The notes beneath the pieces were generated by a model. The model was not told the origin of the DNA. It did no database searches and worked only from the letters and a program-made list of their open reading frames with translations. A stretch of DNA of 64,000 nt. Origin: Falsiroseomonas bella (GTDB lineage Bacteria; Pseudomonadota; Alphaproteobacteria; Acetobacterales; Acetobacteraceae). Position numbers and translations under genes: made by a program. The DNA is taken from NCBI RefSeq assembly GCF_003173615.1, contig NZ_QGNA01000004.1, forward strand, positions 496,001 to 560,000. The letters run 5' to 3'. This document shows, in pieces, positions 50,632 through 60,616 of this stretch; position 1 is the stretch's first letter, and each line of letters starts with the position of its first letter.

Positions 50632-51741
50632 ATGCAGAGCTTCCAGCAGGATTGCGTCGAGCTGGCGCTCGAGAAGTATCGCCGCGGGGAAGTCAGCCGC
50701 CGCACCCTGCTGGCGGGGCTCGCGGCGCTCGGCGTGGGCAGCGGCCTCGCCTCGCGCGAGGCGGCCGCGCAGGAGCGGCAACTGGTCATGGTGAACTGGG
50801 GCGGCATCGCGAACCAAGCCTTCGGCCGCTTCTACGGCGATCCCTTCGCGTCAGCCAATCCGGGCGTGCGTGTGGTGCAGGACAGCACCGGGCCGTCCGC
50901 GGGGCGCATCCGCTCGATGGTGGAGAGCGGGCGCGTCACCTGGGATCTCTGCGACAGCTCCGCGACCAGTTCCTACCTGCTCGGCGGGATGAACCTGCTG
51001 ACGCCGATCAACTACGACATCGTCAAGCGCGACGACGTGATCGGCCCGACCTTCGCGCTGGAACATGGCGCGGCGCCGTATTCCTTCAGCAATGTGCTGG
51101 TCTATGACACCCACAAATTCCCGAATGGCGGGCCGCAGAGCTGGGCGGATTTCTGGGATCTGCGGCGCTTTCCCGGCACGCGCCTGCTGCGCCGCGATGC
51201 CGCGGGCGCGCTGGATGCCGCACAGATGGCGCTGGGCAAGGATCCGCGGAACCTCTACCCGCTCGATATCCGCGCGAGCCTCGCCAAGGTGCGGGAGATC
51301 CGGCGCAACTGCGTGTTCTGGACCTCGGGTTCGGAATCCGAGCAGTTCATCCGCACGGGCGAAGCCGTGATGGGCCAGATCTGGCACACCCGCGCGAAGG
51401 TGCTGGAGCAGGAAAGCAACGGCCGGTTCAAGCATGTGTGGAACCAGGGTATCCTGCAGCCCGGCATCTTCGTGATGCCGCGCGGCAATCCGGGCGGCGA
51501 ACTGGCGCAGCGGCTGCTCGCCTCGATGCTTGGCAACCCGGAGGCGCAGGTCGGGCTGCTGCAGTTCCTCGGCAACGGGCCGACCAATCCGCGCGCCGCG
51601 GCGCTGGTGCCGGCGGAGTTCCGTCGCTTCAACCCCACCGATCCCGAGAACGCGCGCGTGCAGGTGGCGCAGGATGGGCGCTGGTGGGGGCAGAACTACG
51701 CGCAGGCCAATGCCGACTACATCGACATGGTGACCGGCTGA
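50632..51741 (+). CDS. Spermidine/putrescine-type ABC substrate-binding protein
   Basis: A 369-aa periplasmic binding protein of the PotD/AfuA-like SBP_bac_8 class. An unusually long n-region precedes a twin-arginine signal (EVSRRTLLAGLAALGVGSGL) ending near AAAQ. The mature start is LVMVNWGGIANQAFGRFYGD, followed by NLLTPINYDIVKRDDV and FSNVLVYDTHKFPNGGP. The ribosome site AAGGAGA is 9 bases upstream. The frame is open upstream but non-homologous. It heads an importer cluster whose ATPase and permeases begin 1.8 kb downstream after two metabolic genes. Confidence 0.9.
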   Translation: MQSFQQDCVELALEKYRRGEVSRRTLLAGLAALGVGSGLASREAAAQERQLVMVNWGGIANQAFGRFYGDPFASANPGVRVVQDSTGPSAGRIRSMVESGRVTWDLCDSSATSSYLLGGMNLLTPINYDIVKRDDVIGPTFALEHGAAPYSFSNVLVYDTHKFPNGGPQSWADFWDLRRFPGTRLLRRDAAGALDAAQMALGKDPRNLYPLDIRASLAKVREIRRNCVFWTSGSESEQFIRTGEAVMGQIWHTRAKVLEQESNGRFKHVWNQGILQPGIFVMPRGNPGGELAQRLLASMLGNPEAQVGLLQFLGNGPTNPRAAALVPAEFRRFNPTDPENARVQVAQDGRWWGQNYAQANADYIDMVTG

Positions 51742-51779
51742 GGGCACAAGGCGCGACGGAGCAGCAAGCCGGGGGCAGC

Positions 51780-52727
51780 GTGGCGCGACCCATCCTGTTG
51801 GTGAAGTCCGGCGGCGAGGCCGCGTTCCCGGAATGGCAGCGCCATTTCGCCGCCGCGGGCGCGCCGGTGGAGGTGCGCTGGTGGGACGACGCCACGGTGG
51901 ACCCGGCTGCCGTCCGCTACGTGCTGGTATGGGATCCGGAGCCTGGGCGGCTCGCGAGACTGCCGAAGCTGGAGGTGATCTTCGGCAGTGGCGCGGGCGT
52001 GGACTTCATAACCGCCGATCCCGACCTGCCGAAGCACATCCCGCTGGTGCGCATGGCGACGCCCGGCGCGGCGCAACGGATGGGCGAGTATGTGACCTGG
52101 GCAGTGCTGTCGCTGCTGCAGGATGCGCGCCGCATGACGCTCGCCCAGGCCTTGCCGTGCTGGGATTATTTCGAGCGCGACGCCACCGCGCGGGAGACAA
52201 CGGTGGGTATCATGGGCCTCGGGCACATGGGCGCGGCCGCGGCGCGCATGCTGCAGGGCATCGGCTTCCCGGTGATCGGCTGGTCGCGGACGCGCAAGGA
52301 CCTGCCGGGCGTCGAAAGCTTTGCCGGCGCGGTGGAGATGGGCGCCTTCCTTGCGCGCGCGGACATCCTCGTCTGCCTTCTGCCCGCCACGCCGGAGACG
52401 CGCGGCATCCTCGCTAGGCCGTTGCTCGACCGCATGAAGCCAGGCGCCGCCCTGGTGAATGCCGGCCGCGGCAGCCACCAGCGGATCGAGGACATACTGG
52501 CCGCGCTGGACTCCCGAAAACTTGCGGCCGCCGTGCTCGACGTGTTCGAGCAGGAGCCGCTGCCCGCGGATCATCCGGCCTGGACTCATCCGCGCCTCAC
52601 CATCACGCCGCATGTCGGCAGCCTGCCGCCGCGCAGCGAGCGCGCCGCGCATGTCGCCCGCATGATCGCCCTGCATGAGCGCGGCGAGACGCTGCCCAAT
52701 CTCTACGACCACGAACGGGGCTATTGA
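51780..52727 (+). CDS. 2-hydroxyacid dehydrogenase, GhrA-like
   Basis: A 315-aa NAD(P)-dependent D-isomer hydroxyacid dehydrogenase like glyoxylate/hydroxypyruvate reductase A. The sequence begins PILLVKSGGEAAFPEWQ. The Rossmann signature is GIMGLGHMGAAAARML, the catalytic Arg is in NAGRGSHQ, the Glu in DVFEQEPLPADHP and the His in ITPHVGSLPP. Here the order is Arg, Glu, His, as in the family. The GTG at 51780 is chosen because the residues before it are not family-like. The stop overlaps the aldolase start (TGATG). Confidence 0.88.
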   Translation: MARPILLVKSGGEAAFPEWQRHFAAAGAPVEVRWWDDATVDPAAVRYVLVWDPEPGRLARLPKLEVIFGSGAGVDFITADPDLPKHIPLVRMATPGAAQRMGEYVTWAVLSLLQDARRMTLAQALPCWDYFERDATARETTVGIMGLGHMGAAAARMLQGIGFPVIGWSRTRKDLPGVESFAGAVEMGAFLARADILVCLLPATPETRGILARPLLDRMKPGAALVNAGRGSHQRIEDILAALDSRKLAAAVLDVFEQEPLPADHPAWTHPRLTITPHVGSLPPRSERAAHVARMIALHERGETLPNLYDHERGY

Positions 52728-53496
52728 TGCCGCTTCCCCCGCCGCCTGTCCGACCCGACCCGAACCGTGTGCCGACCGAGCGCGAGTTGCGAGAGGATCT
52801 CGCCGCCGCCTATCGCCTGGTCGCGCTGTTCGGCATGACGGACCTGGTCTTCACCCATCTCTCGGCGCGCATCCCGGGCGAGGGCCACCGCTTTCTGGTG
52901 AACCCGTACGGCCTGCTGTTCGAGGAGATCACCGCAAGCAGCCTCGTCGTCGTGGATGCCGAGGGCGAGCCGAAGCAGGAGACCTCCTGGCCGGTGAATC
53001 CGGCGGGCTTCGTGATCCACTCCGCCGTTCATATGGGCCGCGAGGACGCGCAATGCGTCATGCACACCCACACCCTGGCCGGGATGACCATCGCCGCGCA
53101 GCAGGCCGGGCTGGTGCCGCTGAACCAGATGATGATGGAGTTCGAGGGGCGCGTCGCCTATCACGGCTACGAGGGCATCGCGGCGGATGACAACCTCTCC
53201 GAACGCGAGCGGCTCGTGCGGGACCTCGGCGACAAGCCCTGCCTGATCCTGCGTCACCACGGCCTGCTGACGGTCGGGCGCAGCGTGGCGGAGGCCTTCT
53301 ACTGGATGTACTACCTGGAACAGGCCTGCCGCATCCAGCTCGCGGCGCAATCCTCCGGCGCGAAGCTCGCGCTGCCGCCGGCTGAGGTTGTGGAGCGCAC
53401 GCGCGCGCAGTTCAGCACCGGTCCCGGCAAGGGCTGGCTGCCCTGGCAGGCGTTGCGGCGCAAGCTGGACCGCGAGCAGCCCGGCTATCGCGACTG

Positions 53497-53497
<1 letters not shown>
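52727..53497 (+). CDS. Class II aldolase/adducin family protein
   Basis: A 256-aa zinc-dependent aldolase-fold protein (FucA/AraD family). Metal ligands lie in CVMHTHTLAG (paired His) and LRHHGLLTVG (third His); the N-terminal FTHLSARIPG and LVNPYGLLFEEI motifs bind substrate phosphate or hydroxyls in FucA-like enzymes. The substrate is unknown and some relatives are decarboxylases or dehydratases. One-base overlaps (TGATG) join it to the upstream dehydrogenase and the downstream ATPase, so the aldolase is embedded within a transporter operon. Confidence 0.87.
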
Positions 53498-54596
<1,099 letters not shown>

Positions 54597-54597
<1 letters not shown>

Positions 54598-55442
54598 TGG
54601 CCGCGGCGGCGCAGCGGCAGACCGGCTGGTGGCTGCTGATCCTGCCCGCCTTCCTGCTGATGACGGCCTTCTACGTCGCGCCCATCCTGCAGGTGCTGGC
54701 GATCTCCTTCACCGAGCCGCAACCCGGCCTGCAGAACTACGAGCGCCTCTTCACCAGCGAGAGCGTGCAGCGCGTGATCGGCACGACGCTGCGCATCTGC
54801 CTGATCACCACCGCGCTGGCGCTGCTGCTGGGCTATGCGCTGGCCTACCGCATCGCGCTGGCGGAGGAGCGGGTGCGGCGGTGGTGGATCCTGGCCGTGC
54901 TGGTGCCGCTCTGGATCAGCGTGCTGGTGCGCGCCTTCGCCTGGGTGACGCTGCTGCGCCGCCAAGGGCTGGTGAACCAGGCGCTGCTCGAGACCGGCGT
55001 GATCGCGGAGCCGCTGCAGCTTGTCTGGAACGAGTTCGGCATCGTCGTCGGCATGGTGCACTACATGGTGCCCTATGCCGTGCTGCCGATGCTTGCCAGC
55101 ATGCGGGAGATCGACCCGCGGCTGCTGGCCGCCGCGCGCGGTCTCGGCGCGTCGCGCTTCACCGTCTTCGCCCGCGTCTTCCTGCCGCTGTCGGCGCCGG
55201 GGCTGATCGCTGCGGGCGTGCTGGTCTTCATCTTCTCGCTCGGCTTCTACATCACCCCGGCGATCCTCGGCGGCGGCAAGACGCTGATGGTCGCGGAATG
55301 GATCGGGCTGCAGATCCTGGACCTGATCCGCTGGGGCCTGGGCACCATGATGGCGACGGTGCTGGTGGTGGCGATCCTGACCACGCTCGCCATCTTCTCC
55401 CGCGCCGTGGACCTGCGCCGGCTGTTCGGGAGCGGCGCCTGA
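54597..55442 (+). CDS. Spermidine/putrescine-type ABC permease (PotB-like)
   Basis: A 281-aa permease with six hydrophobic helices and the EAA loop LLAAARGLGASRFTVFARVFLP (core ARGLGASRFTVFARVFLP) that docks to the ATPase. The segment VPLWISVLVRAFAWVTLLRR is the PotB-type region after helix 3. It is coupled by one-base overlaps on both sides. Confidence 0.92.
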
Positions 55443-56233
55443 TGGAAGGCGCGCATCGGCCCGGCGGCGCGGCGAAGGGGCTGGCCTGGCTGGTCGCGCT
55501 CTACTTGGTGCTGCCGATCGGCATCATCCTGCCGGTCTCGCTGACCGACCAGCGCTTCCTGTCCCTGCCGCAGGAGGGGCTTTCGCTGCGGCACTACGCC
55601 ACGGTGCTGACCTCGACGGAATGGCTCGGCTCGATCGCGCAGAGCTTCTGGATCGCGGTGGGCTCCACGATCCTCGCCGTGGTCGCCGGGACGCTCTGCG
55701 CGATCGGCTGCTGGCGGATCTCGCGGCGAGCGACGGACCTGGTCCGTGCGTTGATGCTGCTGCCGATCATCATCCCTTCGATCGTCTATGCGATCGGGCT
55801 CTATCGCTACTTCGCCGGGCTCGGGCTGCTGGACCGGTTCCTCGGCGTGGTGATCGCGCATGGCGTCACCGGCATCCCCTATGTGATCATCACCGTCTCC
55901 ACCGCGCTCGCCGCCTTCGATCCGCGGCTGGAGCAGGCGGCGCGGGGGATGGGGGCGAGCCTCTGGCAGACCCTGCGCTGGGTGATCCTGCCGCGCATCG
56001 CGCCCGGCATCGCTTCCGGCGCGATCTTCGCCTTCATCCATTCCTGGGACGAGCTGGTCATCGTGCTGTTCATCGCCAGTCGAGACGTCTTCACCCTGCC
56101 GCGCCGCATCTGGGACGGGATCAACGAGAACCTGGATCCCGCCATGGCGGCCGTCGCGGTGCTGCTGATCGTCTTCACGGTGCTGCTGCTGCTGCTGGAC
56201 ATGGCGCTGCGGCGCCGGCGCGATGCGCCATGA
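55442..56233 (+). CDS. Spermidine/putrescine-type ABC permease (PotC-like)
   Basis: A 263-aa second permease. It has six helices, the segment MLLPIIIPSIVYAIGLYRYF, the EAA loop ARGMGASLWQTLRWVILPRI, and FAFIHSWDELVIVLFIASRD, the PotC-type C-terminal part. The ATG at 55442 overlaps the previous stop (TGATG). The last 59 bp are overlapped by the 3' end of an acetyltransferase gene on the other strand. Confidence 0.92.
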   Translation: MEGAHRPGGAAKGLAWLVALYLVLPIGIILPVSLTDQRFLSLPQEGLSLRHYATVLTSTEWLGSIAQSFWIAVGSTILAVVAGTLCAIGCWRISRRATDLVRALMLLPIIIPSIVYAIGLYRYFAGLGLLDRFLGVVIAHGVTGIPYVIITVSTALAAFDPRLEQAARGMGASLWQTLRWVILPRIAPGIASGAIFAFIHSWDELVIVLFIASRDVFTLPRRIWDGINENLDPAMAAVAVLLIVFTVLLLLLDMALRRRRDAP

Positions 56234-56768
56234 CCGCGCGGTGCGCCGGCATGGGGCGCACCATGCGCACCACCGGGAAGGCCATGCGCCCGCCGAGGGC
56301 CAGCACGTGATCGGACACGGCGCAATAGCCCAGCGCGTCGTAGAGCGGCACGCCGGAGAGCGTGGCCATCAGCTCCGCCACCTCCGCGCCTTCCGCGGCC
56401 AGGCGCTGTTCCACCGCGGCCATCAGGCGGCGCGCGATGCCGCGGCGCGTCACCTCCGGCGCCACATAGACGCTGCGCACGGTCCCGCAGCGGCCGGGCA
56501 GGGGCAGCAGCGTCTCCCGCATCAGCCGCGCGTAGTTCGGCTTGCGCAGCGTCCAGCCGGCGCTGCCGGCGATCCGTCCCTCGAGCTCCGCCACCAGATA
56601 GGTGCCGTCGCCGATCAAGCGGGGGTCCATCGTGCCCATCTCGGCCAGCGCGGCCTCCAGCACCTCGCGGTCGTAGAAGGCGGCGCCGAGCAGGCGAAGG
56701 CTGCGCTGCTGCATCGCCAGCAGCGGCTCCAGGTCGTCCGGGGTTGCGGGGCGTATAAGGGCGGTCAT
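56175..56768 (-). CDS. GNAT family N-acetyltransferase
   Basis: A 197-aa protein with an acetyltransferase_1 domain in residues 1 to about 165. The opening is IRPATPDDLEPLLAMQQRSL, the acetyl-CoA motif A is VRSVYVAPEVTRRGIARRLM and motif B is LMATLSGVPLYDALGY. The target is unknown. The last roughly 25 residues (Ala/Arg/Pro-rich) are read from the antisense of the potC-like 3' end and look like accidental extension. The ATG at 56768 has a GGAG ribosome site 9-10 bases upstream. It is divergent from the amidinotransferase-like gene. Confidence 0.83.
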   Translation of the reverse strand: MTALIRPATPDDLEPLLAMQQRSLRLLGAAFYDREVLEAALAEMGTMDPRLIGDGTYLVAELEGRIAGSAGWTLRKPNYARLMRETLLPLPGRCGTVRSVYVAPEVTRRGIARRLMAAVEQRLAAEGAEVAELMATLSGVPLYDALGYCAVSDHVLALGGRMAFPVVRMVRPMPAHRAVMAHRAGAAAPCPAAAAAP

Positions 56769-56795
56769 CGGGGCATCTCCGTCCCCGCCTTCGTA

Positions 56796-56834
56796 GCGGC
56801 CGCGGATTGCGGCGTTATGTCGCGGTGCGGCCGC
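56796..56834. promoter_or_regulatory. Pair of identical GCGGCCGC palindromes in a divergent promoter region
   Basis: GCGGCCGC occurs at 56796-56803 and again at 56827-56834. The centres are 31 bp apart, about three helical turns, within the 113-bp gap between the divergent acetyltransferase and amidinotransferase-like genes. The spacing suits a dimeric regulator binding one face of the helix. In DNA this GC-rich, chance occurrence is quite possible. Confidence 0.25.
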
Positions 56835-56881
56835 GATGGTGTCATTCATGTCGTCCGTGACGCAGTTGAGGAGGACCGGCC

Positions 56882-57892
56882 ATGTCGCGCGCGATGAGCG
56901 AGTTCGACCACCGCTACAACATGCTGATCGAGCGCTTCGCCTCGGTGCCGGAGCCGCCCTTCGAGGACGCCGCGGAGACGGCGCGGGTCTGGGGCCGCGC
57001 CTGGGGCTGCGATTCCGACATCGGCCGGCTGCGCGCGGTGCTGATGCATCGCCCCGGCGAGGAGATGCATGTCGTCGAGAAGCTGCCGCTGATCCCCGAG
57101 CTCGGCGCCTACGGCGCCCCGGAGAGCGGCGCCTACTGGCGCGGCGAGGTCCGCCCGACGCTGGCCGAGCAGCAGGCGCAGCACGATGCGCTGGCGAACG
57201 CGCTACGCGAGGAGGGGGTGGAGGTCGTCTACCTGAAGCGCTGCGCGCCGGGGCGGCACAAATCCATCTACACGCGCGACAGCTCCTTCGCGGTGAAGGG
57301 CGGCGCGATCGTGACGCGCATGGGCCCGAAGATCCGCCGCGGCGAGGAAGCGCCTGTAACCGAGACGTTGGCCTCCATCGGCATGCCGATCCTGCGCACC
57401 ATCCACGGCACCGGGCTGATGGAAGGCGGCAGCTTCGCCTGGATCCGGCCGGATCTCGCCGTCGTCGGCGTCTCCTCCCGCGTGAACGAGGAAGGGGCAC
57501 GGCAGGTGGAGGAGGTGCTGCGCGTACAGGGCGCGCGGCTGATCCGCGTGCAAATCCCGGGCTACCGCCTTCATATCGACGGCGCCTTCGTGATGATCCA
57601 CCACGACACGGCCATCGTGAATCCCTCGACGCTGCCCTTCGTCTTCATGGAGGAACTGAAGCGCGAAGGCATCCGCATGATCCCGGTGAACCATGAGGAC
57701 CCGTCCTGGGCGATCAACTGCCTGGCCGTCGCGCCCGGCCGCGTGCTGATGAGCGACAAGGTCTCGCCCCGCACGCAGGAGGCGCTGGACCGCGCCGGCG
57801 TCAGCGTGAAGCTGGTGCCCTATGACAAGGTGGGCCTCGGCGGCGGCGGGATCCATTGCTCCACCTGCCCGCTGCTGCGCGACCCGCTGTGA
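56882..57892 (+). CDS. Amidinotransferase/dimethylargininase-like hydrolase
   Basis: A 336-aa protein of the guanidine-modifying superfamily (arginine deiminase, DDAH, glycine amidinotransferase), which attacks a guanidino carbon with a cysteine. Seen: the N-terminal substrate region GRLRAVLMHRPGEEM, the acidic residue of GTGLMEGGSFAW, the catalytic His of GYRLHIDGAFV, and the nucleophile Cys326 in GGGGIHCSTCPLLRDPL at the C-terminus. DDAH- or deiminase-type hydrolysis is more likely than transfer, but this is not decidable here. The ribosome site GAGGAGG precedes the ATG. It sits beside a polyamine-type importer, so it may process a guanidino compound. Confidence 0.87.
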   Translation: MSRAMSEFDHRYNMLIERFASVPEPPFEDAAETARVWGRAWGCDSDIGRLRAVLMHRPGEEMHVVEKLPLIPELGAYGAPESGAYWRGEVRPTLAEQQAQHDALANALREEGVEVVYLKRCAPGRHKSIYTRDSSFAVKGGAIVTRMGPKIRRGEEAPVTETLASIGMPILRTIHGTGLMEGGSFAWIRPDLAVVGVSSRVNEEGARQVEEVLRVQGARLIRVQIPGYRLHIDGAFVMIHHDTAIVNPSTLPFVFMEELKREGIRMIPVNHEDPSWAINCLAVAPGRVLMSDKVSPRTQEALDRAGVSVKLVPYDKVGLGGGGIHCSTCPLLRDPL

Positions 57893-57908
57893 CGCCAGCC
57901 GCGGCGGC

Positions 57909-57923
57909 GGGCAGGGGCTGCCC
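57909..57923 (+). terminator. Small hairpin after the amidinotransferase-like gene
   Basis: A perfect 6-bp stem GGGCAG/CTGCCC with loop GGG, 17 bases after the stop codon. It is a weak terminator candidate. Confidence 0.3.
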
Positions 57924-57974
57924 AGGCTTGCGGCAGGCTTCGTTGAGGAAGCGCGACGCACGCCATCTGCCGGG

Positions 57975-58003
57975 TTGACGCTGTGGGCCCCGGGCGGGAC
58001 AGT
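57975..58003 (+). promoter_or_regulatory. Candidate promoter of the YtcJ-Dpp operon
   Basis: TTGACG (57975-57980), a 17-base spacer and GACAGT (57998-58003) lie in the 157-bp gap ahead of the amidohydrolase gene, giving a leader of about 40 bases. The -35 is good and the -10 poor. The -10 is overlapped by the short palindrome CGGGAC-A-GTCCCG. Confidence 0.4.
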
Positions 58004-58049
58004 CCCGTTGTGGAGAACTTGAAACCATAAAGGCAGAAGCCCGGGACGC

Positions 58050-59675
58050 ATGACGCAGGATGTGATCTTGACGGGCGGCCGCGTGTTCCGCGGCCTGGCC
58101 GGCGGCTTTGCCGAAGCCCTGGCGGTGCGCGACGGCCGCATCCTTGCCGTCGGCAGCGCGGCGGAGATGGCGGCGGCCGCGCCCGATGCACGCGTGGTCT
58201 CGCTGGAGGGCAGGGCGGTGATCCCCGCCTTCAACGAAGCGCACATGCACCTGCTGCCCTACGGGCTCGCACTCGGCCAGGTGAACCTGCGCGCCGAGGA
58301 GGTGCGGAGCCTGGACGAAGCGCTGCGCCGGATCCGCGCGGCGGCCGAAGCCGCGCCGAAGGGCGCCTGGATCCTCGGCCGCGGCTATGACCATGGCGAG
58401 CTGGATGTCGGCCGGCATCCGACGGCGGCCGAGCTGGATGCGGCGGCGCCTGACAATCCCGTGTTCATCGTGCGCACCTGCGGGCATATGGGCGTGGCGA
58501 ACAGCGCGGCGATGCAACTCGCCGGCGTCGGCCACAACACGCCCGATCCCGAAGGCGGCGTGATCGAGCGCAAGGGCGGCGCGCTGACCGGACTGTTCCA
58601 GGAACGGGCAATGCGCCTGGTGCGCGACGTCATCCCGGCGCCGGCAATCGGCCTGCTGGTGGATGCGATCGAGCGCGCCGGGAACCACCTCGCCAGCCTC
58701 GGCTTCGCCAGTGCCACCGACATGAATGTCGGCATGATCGCCGACATGGCGGAGATCGAGGCCTATCGGGAGGCGCAGCGCAGCGGTCGCCTGCGCCAGC
58801 GCATGTGGCAGGTGCTGGCGGGCAATCCCGAGGGCATCGCGCAGCTGGCCTGGGAGCAGGGGCTGCGCCCGATGCAGGGCGACGACATGCTGCGCTGGGG
58901 CGCGGTGAAGGTCTTCGCCGATGGCAGCGCGGGCGGGCTGACCGCCGCCTTCTTCGAGCCCTATCTGGCCAGTGCCGGCGGTGGCACCGGCGTCTTCACC
59001 TTCCCGGACGAGAAGATCCACGCGTTGCTGAAGCTCTATCACGAGCAGGGCTGGCAGCTCGACATTCACGCCATCGGCGATGCCGCGATCGAGCAGGTGC
59101 TGCTGGGGATGGAGGCGGCGGACACGCCCGCACATCCCTTCGCCGGCCGCCGCCACCGGATCGAGCATTGTGGCTTCGTCACGCGCGACCAAAGAAGGCG
59201 GATGAAAGCTCGGGAAATCCTGCCGGTGCCGCAGCCGGTGTTCATGTACGAGTTCGGCGACCTCTACATCCGTAACCTCGGCCACGGGCGCAGCGACCAC
59301 GCCTATCCGATGCGCACCTGGTTCGAGGAAGGGCATCACCCGGCGGCGAGCTCGGACTGCCCGGTCTCGACCGTGGATCCCTTCGTCAACCTCTTCACCA
59401 TGATCACGCGCAAGACCAACCGCGGCACGGTGATGGGGCCGGAGGAGGCGCTCACGGTCGAGCAGGCGATCCACTGCCAGACCTGGTGCGGCGCCTACAC
59501 GCAATTCGCCGAGGATCGCCGCGGCACGCTGGAGCCGGGGATGCAGGCCGACATCGCGGTGCTGTCGCGCGACATTTTTGCGACGACGCCCGAGGACATC
59601 CTGCGCGACACGCGCTGCGACCTGACGCTGCGGGGCGGCGAGGCGATCTTCGACCGCCACGGGGCGCTCGCCTGA
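58050..59675 (+). CDS. YtcJ-type amidohydrolase
   Basis: A 541-aa amidohydrolase_3/YtcJ family enzyme with a complete ligand set: H65/H67 in FNEAHMHLLPYG, carboxylated K287 in VKVFADGS, H340 in IHAIGDAA, H373 in IEHCGFV and D436 in ASSDCPVS. It has no signal peptide and is therefore cytoplasmic. These enzymes hydrolyse exocyclic amide, carbamate or N-acyl bonds. It overlaps the Dpp-type permease by one base (TGATG), so it probably acts on what the following peptide-type importer brings in. Confidence 0.88.
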   Translation: MTQDVILTGGRVFRGLAGGFAEALAVRDGRILAVGSAAEMAAAAPDARVVSLEGRAVIPAFNEAHMHLLPYGLALGQVNLRAEEVRSLDEALRRIRAAAEAAPKGAWILGRGYDHGELDVGRHPTAAELDAAAPDNPVFIVRTCGHMGVANSAAMQLAGVGHNTPDPEGGVIERKGGALTGLFQERAMRLVRDVIPAPAIGLLVDAIERAGNHLASLGFASATDMNVGMIADMAEIEAYREAQRSGRLRQRMWQVLAGNPEGIAQLAWEQGLRPMQGDDMLRWGAVKVFADGSAGGLTAAFFEPYLASAGGGTGVFTFPDEKIHALLKLYHEQGWQLDIHAIGDAAIEQVLLGMEAADTPAHPFAGRRHRIEHCGFVTRDQRRRMKAREILPVPQPVFMYEFGDLYIRNLGHGRSDHAYPMRTWFEEGHHPAASSDCPVSTVDPFVNLFTMITRKTNRGTVMGPEEALTVEQAIHCQTWCGAYTQFAEDRRGTLEPGMQADIAVLSRDIFATTPEDILRDTRCDLTLRGGEAIFDRHGALA

Positions 59676-60616
59676 TGCTGCGCCACGCCGTCCAGCGCCT
59701 GGCGATGGCGGTGCCGGTGATGTTCGGCGTGCTGCTGGTCGGATTCCTGCTGATGCAGGTGGTGCCGACGGATCCCGCTACGGTGCGCGCCGGCCCGACC
59801 GCCACGCCGGATGTCATCGCGGCGATCCGTGCCGATCTGGGCCTGGACCGACCGCTCTACGAGCAGTTCGGCCTCTATCTCTGGCGGCTGCTGCAGGGTG
59901 ATCTCGGCGTCTCCATCATCAACAACGTCCCGGTCACGCAGGAGCTTGGCGCGACCATCGGCCCGACGCTGGAGCTGATGGTGGCGAGCCTGTTCTGGTC
60001 CATTCCGCTCGGCATCGCGCTCGGCACCATCGCGGCCTATTGGCGCGGCTCGCTGCTGGACCGGGCGATCACCGCCCTCACGGTCGCGGGCGGCTCCATT
60101 CCGGTGTTCTTCCTGGGCCTCGTGCTGATCTGGTACGTCGGCTTCAAGTGGCAGCTGCTGCCCTTCACCGGGCGGACCGGCCCGCTCTGGACCTGGGAAG
60201 GGGTACAGGGGATCATCCTGCCCGCGCTGACGCTCGGCGGCGTCTTCGTCGGCCCGGTGGCGCGCATGACGCGGACCGCGGTGCTGGACGTGCTGGGCGC
60301 CGACCATGTGCGCACCGCGCGCGCGAAGGGACTGACGGAGCGGCGCGTGGTGACGCGGCACGGGCTGCGCAACGCGCTGATCCCGGTGGTCACGCTGATC
60401 GGCCTGCAGATCGGCTTCCTGCTCGGCGGCGCGGTGGTGACGGAGACGGTGTTCTCCTGGCCCGGCGTGGGGCGTCTCGCCGTGGGCGCGATCCTCTCCT
60501 CCGACTTCCCGATGGCGCAGGGCACGATCATCGTGCTGTCCATGGGCTTCATCGTGATCAACCTCTGCGTGGACCTGCTCTACGCCGCGCTCGATCCGCG
60601 GATCCGCCACGCATGA
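59675..60616 (+). CDS. Dpp/Opp-type ABC permease (DppB-like)
   Basis: A 313-aa permease with six helices. Diagnostic: the N-terminal AVPVMFGVLLVGFLLMQVVP, then DLGLDRPLYEQFGLYLWRLL, GDLGVSIINN, and the EAA-type loop HVRTARAKGLTERRVVTRHG with VVTETVFSWPGVGRL. It is coupled to the upstream amidohydrolase and the downstream DppC-like gene (ATGA). No OppD/OppF-type ATPase genes lie in this window; they may follow beyond 64 kb or be shared. Confidence 0.91.
   Translation: MLRHAVQRLAMAVPVMFGVLLVGFLLMQVVPTDPATVRAGPTATPDVIAAIRADLGLDRPLYEQFGLYLWRLLQGDLGVSIINNVPVTQELGATIGPTLELMVASLFWSIPLGIALGTIAAYWRGSLLDRAITALTVAGGSIPVFFLGLVLIWYVGFKWQLLPFTGRTGPLWTWEGVQGIILPALTLGGVFVGPVARMTRTAVLDVLGADHVRTARAKGLTERRVVTRHGLRNALIPVVTLIGLQIGFLLGGAVVTETVFSWPGVGRLAVGAILSSDFPMAQGTIIVLSMGFIVINLCVDLLYAALDPRIRHA

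Noticed and set aside
57893-58049. Riboswitch or small RNA in the 157-bp leader of the YtcJ-Dpp operon
   Set aside because: Only short palindromes are visible; no conserved aptamer core could be recognised.
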